Shown piece by piece: positions 60,194 to 64,000 of a stretch of 64,000 nucleotides of DNA; position 1 is the first letter of the stretch, and each line of letters starts with the position of its first letter. The stretch is from Microbacterium sp. A20 (GTDB lineage Bacteria; Actinomycetota; Actinomycetes; Actinomycetales; Microbacteriaceae): assembly GCF_004794515.1 (NCBI RefSeq), contig NZ_SSDF01000091.1:248001-312000 (forward strand), in the 5' to 3' direction. The notes beneath the pieces are model-generated. The model was not told where the DNA came from. It searched no databases and saw nothing but the letters and a program-made list of their open reading frames with translations. The position numbers were made by a program, and so were the translations under genes.

Positions 60194-61219
60194 TTATCGG
60201 GAGCCGTCCTCGCTCGTGGAAGCAGTGCTTGTGGCAGTGGCTCCTGCGGTGACTTCCTCGGTCGGAGGCTCGCTCACGTCCACGAAGTCAGAGGGATTGT
60301 TCTGCGATTGTACATCAGCGTCGGCGTCGACCTTCTCGCGGCCAGGCTGGTAGGGCGACGGCTCGAGACCGGGGTGACGACGCGTCTGCACGACGAGGAT
60401 CACGAGACCGACGACGACGCCGATGATCGCGGCCCAGACGTTGCTGCGCAGCCCCAGGATGATCTCGCTCGGATCGATGCGGATCGACTCCCAGACGATG
60501 CGACCGGCGCTGTACCAGATGAGGTAGATCGCGAACAGGCGGCCCCACTGGAAGAAGAGCTTGCGACCGAGCCACAGGAGCACCAGCACGCCCAGGCCGT
60601 TCCAGATCACCTCGTACAGGAAGGTCGGATGGAACAGCGTGCCTTCCGGCAGGCCCGCCGGGAATGCCGAGTTCGTCGACTCGATCTCCAGCCCCCACGG
60701 CAGGTCGGTGGGAAGGCCGAAGAGCTCGTGATTGAACCAGTTGCCGAAGCGGCCCATGGCCTGAGCCAGCAGCAGACCGGGCGCCAGAGCGTCGGCGAAC
60801 GTCCAGAAGCGGATCCCGGTCCAGCGGCAGCCGAGGTAGGCGCCGATCGCCCCACCGATGAGGGCGCCGAAGATCGCGATCCCGCCCTCCCAGATGGCCC
60901 ACACCGAGCCGGGCTCGAACGGGTTCCAGGTGTTCTTGCCCTCACCGAAGTAGAAGTTCGGGTGGGTCAGCACGTGGAAGATGCGGGCACCGATGATGGC
61001 CAGCGGCACCGCGAGGATCGAGATGTCGATCACGACCCACGGCTCCGCTCCACGCTTGGTGAGGCGGTGATTGGTCAGGATCGTCGCCGCGATGATGCCC
61101 GCGATGATGCACAGCGCGTAGAAGTGGATCCGTATGGGTCCGAGGTCGAAGTACGACACCGGAGGGCTCGGGATGCTGGCGAGCACGCTGGTGACGGTGC
61201 TGGGGAACGCGAGTGACAT
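60194..61219 (-). CDS. lgt: Prolipoprotein diacylglyceryl transferase
   Basis: This 341-aa membrane enzyme attaches diacylglycerol to the lipobox Cys of prolipoproteins, the first step before signal peptidase II and Lnt. It has about seven membrane segments, the HFYALCIIAG start, and the family motif QAMGRFGNWFNHELFGLPT. A hydrophilic acidic tail of about 50 residues follows the last membrane segment (DADADVQSQNNPSDFVDVS onward) and has no known motif. ATG at 61219. Its -10 (TAGAAT) overlaps the trpA stop. Confidence 0.93.
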   Translation of the reverse strand: MSLAFPSTVTSVLASIPSPPVSYFDLGPIRIHFYALCIIAGIIAATILTNHRLTKRGAEPWVVIDISILAVPLAIIGARIFHVLTHPNFYFGEGKNTWNPFEPGSVWAIWEGGIAIFGALIGGAIGAYLGCRWTGIRFWTFADALAPGLLLAQAMGRFGNWFNHELFGLPTDLPWGLEIESTNSAFPAGLPEGTLFHPTFLYEVIWNGLGVLVLLWLGRKLFFQWGRLFAIYLIWYSAGRIVWESIRIDPSEIILGLRSNVWAAIIGVVVGLVILVVQTRRHPGLEPSPYQPGREKVDADADVQSQNNPSDFVDVSEPPTEEVTAGATATSTASTSEDGSR

Positions 61220-61226
61220 GAGTGCG

Positions 61227-61232
61227 ATTCTA
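61227..61232 (-). promoter_or_regulatory. Leaderless -10 element (TAGAAT) for lgt
   Basis: On the minus strand TAGAAT is followed by 7 bases (CGCACTC) and the ATG at 61219. TAG is also the trpA stop codon. Confidence 0.6.
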
Positions 61233-62033
61233 GTTCTCGGTATCGGGGCGGGCCGACGAGGTGCCGGCAGCCAGGCTTCGGGTGACCTCGGCGAGGGCGG
61301 GGACGCCGCCGTCACGGAGGGCGCGGACCAGTGCGGTTCCGACGATCGCGCCGTCGGCGTACTCGGACACTCCGGCGATCTGCTCGGCGGTGGAGATGCC
61401 GATGCCCACACAGGCGCGGTGAGCCCCGTGCGCGCGGAGGCGGCCGACCAGGGTACGGGCGGCGCGGTCGAGTTCGGCGCGCTCCCCCGTGATCCCCATG
61501 GTCGAGACGGTGTAGACGAAGCCGGTGGACGACTTCACGACGAGTTCGAGGCGCTCGTCGGAGGAGGTGGGCGCTGCGAGGAACACACGATCGAGACCGG
61601 TCCGCTCGCTGGCGGCGATCCACTCCCCTGCCGCGTCCGGCGTGATGTCGGGCGTGATGAGCCCCGCGCCATCCGCGGCGAGCAGGTCGTCGGCATAGCG
61701 GTCGACCCCGTACTGCATGACCGGGTTCCAGTACGTCATCACGAGCACCGGAACGTCGGTCGCGGCCGTGATCGCACGGATCGCCGTGAACAGGTCGGCC
61801 ATCCGGAATCCCGCGGCGAGAGCCGTGGTGGTGGCCTCCTGGATGATCGCGCCATCCATCACCGGGTCGCTGTAGGGCGGGCCCAGCTCGATGATGTCGA
61901 CGCCGTTCTCGGCCAGGGCGATGGCGGCCTGGATGCTCGTCTGAAGATCGGGGAACCCGACGGGAAGGTAGCCGACGAAGGCGCTGCGACCGGCATCCTG
62001 TGCGCGCTGGATCGCCTGTTCGACGCGACTCAT
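61230..62033 (-). CDS. trpA: Tryptophan synthase alpha subunit
   Basis: This 267-aa TIM barrel cleaves indole-3-glycerol phosphate to indole. Conserved blocks are FVGYLPVGFPDLQTS, GVDIIELGPPYSDPVMDGAIIQEATTTAL (catalytic Glu and the D of DPVMDG, in one continuous family block), VLVMTYWNPVMQYG and FVYTVSTMGITGER. Its start overlaps the trpB stop (4 bases). It has a TAG stop, used also by the lgt promoter. Confidence 0.95.
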   Translation of the reverse strand: MSRVEQAIQRAQDAGRSAFVGYLPVGFPDLQTSIQAAIALAENGVDIIELGPPYSDPVMDGAIIQEATTTALAAGFRMADLFTAIRAITAATDVPVLVMTYWNPVMQYGVDRYADDLLAADGAGLITPDITPDAAGEWIAASERTGLDRVFLAAPTSSDERLELVVKSSTGFVYTVSTMGITGERAELDRAARTLVGRLRAHGAHRACVGIGISTAEQIAGVSEYADGAIVGTALVRALRDGGVPALAEVTRSLAAGTSSARPDTEN

Positions 62034-63301
62034 AGCTGCGGCTCCCCCTTCGAGGCCGTGTCTTCGGCCTCGCTCTCCTCGGCGACATCGTGCGCGAGAG
62101 CGGCTTCGTCGTAGAGCTCGAAGTAGCGCGCGGCGGTGTCCATGTCCTTGTCCCCGCGGCCGGAGAGGCAGATCGCGATGAGTCCGTCCGTGCCGAGTTC
62201 GCGTCCGATCCGCAGAGCGCCGGCGAGGGCGTGGGCCGACTCGATGGCCGGGATGATGCCCTCGGTGCGGCTGAGCAGTCGCAGCGCCTGCATCGCCTCG
62301 TCATCGGTAGCCGGGATGTACTCGGCGCGGCCGATGTCGGCGAGCCACGAGTGCTCGGGTCCGACGCCCGGGTAGTCGAGGCCGGCGGAGATCGAGTGCG
62401 ACTCGATCGTCTGGCCGTCTTCGTCCTGCAGCACGTAGGTCTTGGCGCCGTGCAGCACTCCCGGTCGCCCGCGCTCGATCGACGCGGCGTGCTTCTCGGT
62501 GTCGACGCCGTCGCCGGCCGCCTCCACGCCGTAGAGCTTGACGCCCTCGTCGTCGAGGAACGCGTCGAACATGCCGATCGCGTTGGAACCGCCGCCCACA
62601 CAGGCGACGACCGCATCCGGAAGCCGACCGACCTCGTCGAGCAGCTGCGCGCGGGCCTCTTCGCCGATGATCTTCTGGAAGTCGCGGACCATCGCCGGGA
62701 ACGGGTGCGGTCCGGCGGCGGTGCCGAAGATGTAGTTGGTGGTCTCGACCGACGCCACCCAGTCGCGGTAGGCGTCGTTGATCGCGTCTTTCAGAGTGCG
62801 CGAACCGGAGGTCACCGGGACCACCTCCGCGCCGAGCAGGCGCATGCGGGCGACGTTGAGCGCCTGACGCTCCGTGTCGACCTCGCCCATGTAGATCGTG
62901 CAGTCCAGGCCGAAGAGCGCCGCGGCGGTCGCCGTGGCGACACCGTGCTGTCCGGCACCGGTCTCGGCGATCACGCGGGTCTTGCCGAGCCGCTTGGTGA
63001 GCAGCGCCTGGCCGAGCACGTTGTTGATCTTGTGGGACCCCGTGTGGTTCAGGTCTTCACGCTTGAGGAAGACGCGCGCACCTCCGGCGTGCTCGGCGAA
63101 CCGCGGCACCTCGGTGATCGCCGACGGGCGGCCCGCGTACGAGCTCAGAAGGTGTGCGAGCTCGTCCCGGAAGGCTGGATCGGCGATCGCCTTCTCGTAC
63201 GCGACGGTCAGCTCGTCGATCGCGGCGATGAGCGACTCGGGCATGTAGCGCCCGCCGAACTCGCCGAAGAAGGGGCCGTGCTGATCGCGCAGGCTCATCA
63301 T
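62030..63301 (-). CDS. trpB: Tryptophan synthase beta subunit
   Basis: This 423-aa PLP enzyme condenses indole and serine. It contains GPFFGEFGGRYMPESLI, the PLP lysine in LKREDLNHTGSHKINN, AETGAGQHGVATA, CVGGGSNAIGMF (phosphate loop) and GLDYPGVGPEHSWL. A C-terminal extension of about 20 acidic residues is present (EESEAEDTASKGEPQL). The ATG at 63301 overlaps the trpC stop (ATGA); an ATG at 63298 is also possible. Confidence 0.95.
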   Translation of the reverse strand: MMSLRDQHGPFFGEFGGRYMPESLIAAIDELTVAYEKAIADPAFRDELAHLLSSYAGRPSAITEVPRFAEHAGGARVFLKREDLNHTGSHKINNVLGQALLTKRLGKTRVIAETGAGQHGVATATAAALFGLDCTIYMGEVDTERQALNVARMRLLGAEVVPVTSGSRTLKDAINDAYRDWVASVETTNYIFGTAAGPHPFPAMVRDFQKIIGEEARAQLLDEVGRLPDAVVACVGGGSNAIGMFDAFLDDEGVKLYGVEAAGDGVDTEKHAASIERGRPGVLHGAKTYVLQDEDGQTIESHSISAGLDYPGVGPEHSWLADIGRAEYIPATDDEAMQALRLLSRTEGIIPAIESAHALAGALRIGRELGTDGLIAICLSGRGDKDMDTAARYFELYDEAALAHDVAEESEAEDTASKGEPQL

Positions 63302-64000
63302 GCCTCCAGGAAACTCTTGAGGGTGGCGACGGGATCGCCGGTCACGAGTGCCTCGCCGATCAGGACGACGTCGGCACCGGCGGAGCGGTAGTGCACGACG
63401 TCGGCGGGCGTGAGCACCGCGGATTCGGCGATCTTGACCGCGGTCTCCGGGATGCGCTCGACCAGGCGTCCGAAGAGGTCGCGGTCGATCTCGAGGGTCT
63501 TCAGATCGCGCGCGTTCACACCGATCAGCGGCGCCCCCAGGTCGATCGCGGCTTCGAGCTCGTCGGCCGAATGCGTCTCGACGAGCGGCGTCATGCCCAG
63601 CTCGCCGATGAATCCGAACAGGTCGCGGAGGACATCGGGTTCGAGGCCGGCGACGATCAGCAGCACCAGATCGGCACCCGCAGCGCGAGCTTCGAGCACC
63701 TGATAGCGGGTGGCGATGAAGTCCTTGCGCAGCACCGGCAGCGAGACGCGGGCCGTGACGGCCTCGAGGTCGGCCAGGCTGCCGCCGAAGCGACGTTCCT
63801 CGGTCAGCACGCTGATTGCGGAGGCGCCTCCCGTCTCGTAGAGGGATGCCTGGAGAGCAGGGTCGGGGATCTCGGCGAGTGCACCGCGTGAGGGGCTCGC
63901 GCGCTTGACCTCCGCGATGATCTTGACCCGGTCGGTGGGAGCGAGGAACGAAAGGGCGTCCTTGGCGGCGGGGCGCGCGAGTGCCGCCCGCTCGACGGCC
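63298..64000 (-). CDS. trpC: Indole-3-glycerol-phosphate synthase (partial, 5' end outside the window)
   Basis: The frame is open to the window edge and encodes the last 233 codons. KIIAEVKRASPSRGALAEI holds the catalytic Lys and Glu, followed by GGASAISVLTEERRFGGSL, LRKDFIATRYQV, LIGVNARDLKTLEID and SAGADVVLIGEALVT. About 25-35 N-terminal residues are missing. It forms a coupled trpC-trpB-trpA series. Confidence 0.93.
   Translation of the reverse strand, partial: AVERAALARPAAKDALSFLAPTDRVKIIAEVKRASPSRGALAEIPDPALQASLYETGGASAISVLTEERRFGGSLADLEAVTARVSLPVLRKDFIATRYQVLEARAAGADLVLLIVAGLEPDVLRDLFGFIGELGMTPLVETHSADELEAAIDLGAPLIGVNARDLKTLEIDRDLFGRLVERIPETAVKIAESAVLTPADVVHYRSAGADVVLIGEALVTGDPVATLKSFLEA

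Overview
The window is about 64 kb of uniformly GC-rich DNA, densely packed with genes on both strands. Many genes overlap by 1 to 8 bases, and GTG and TTG starts are common. RbpA, PafB/PafC, the PAC2/TrmI/HelY neighbourhood, a PdtaR-type ANTAR regulator, a trpCBA-lgt block and an LAxTG-like sorting signal place it in Actinomycetota. Gene content and style fit the Micrococcales, most likely a Microbacteriaceae such as Microbacterium. That last step is inference, because no 16S gene is present. I see no prophage, insertion sequence, CRISPR array or plasmid gene, so this reads as ordinary chromosome.

Layout. 0-8.1 kb: a branched-chain (leucine-type) acyl-CoA degradation locus. It holds the end of a keto-acid dehydrogenase E1 beta, E2, a divergent TetR regulator with a two-site operator region, both subunits of a methylcrotonyl-CoA-carboxylase-like enzyme, an acyl-CoA dehydrogenase, a MaoC-like protein and a CitE-like lyase. 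8.1-14.6 kb: a histidine phosphatase and sirtuin pair, a SpoU-type RNA methyltransferase, an SGNH hydrolase, an SF2 helicase, a ferritin-like/VIT1 fusion, two hairpin terminators and tRNA-Leu(GAG). 14.7-26 kb: an M20 peptidase and UppP, then the classical flanks of the actinobacterial proteasome locus (PAC2, HAD, TrmI, FKBP lipoprotein, PafB, PafC, TatA, TatC, HelY) with the pup-proteasome genes themselves missing. 26-32 kb: Lnt, RbpA, a GlpQ/SPFH/NfeD operon, an SDR and an HdeD-like protein. 32-35 kb: an AraC/VOC/UvrA-like cassette. 35-45 kb: an accessory stretch with a cell-wall-anchored surface protein whose start looks frameshifted, a tyrosine phosphatase, VOC, two MFS transporters, an arginase-fold protein, a SUMF1-domain protein, a second SGNH hydrolase and an LLM flavoprotein. 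44.7-64 kb: conserved housekeeping genes (DUF885 peptidase, PolA, thioesterase, GNAT, PdtaR, tRNA-Leu(CAA), two alpha/beta hydrolases, pyruvate kinase, GltD/GltB, Lgt, TrpA, TrpB, partial TrpC).

Two patterns cross gene boundaries. First, at least fifteen genes have a TAnnnT hexamer exactly 6 or 7 bases before the start codon, and nearly all of these lack a Shine-Dalgarno sequence. This is the signature of leaderless mRNAs. In three of them the TAG of that hexamer is also the stop codon of the upstream gene. Second, the proteasome locus is a clean scar: PafBC, PAC2 and the Tat/HelY flank remain without mpa, dop, pup, prcBA or pafA.

The most surprising local observations are the out-of-frame start of the surface protein near 36.7 kb, the altered metal or catalytic residues in the arginase-fold and SUMF1-domain proteins at 39.7-41.4 kb, and the hairpin plus U-tract in the leader of the SDR gene at 30.3 kb. 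All calls come from reading the sequence; no database search was run.
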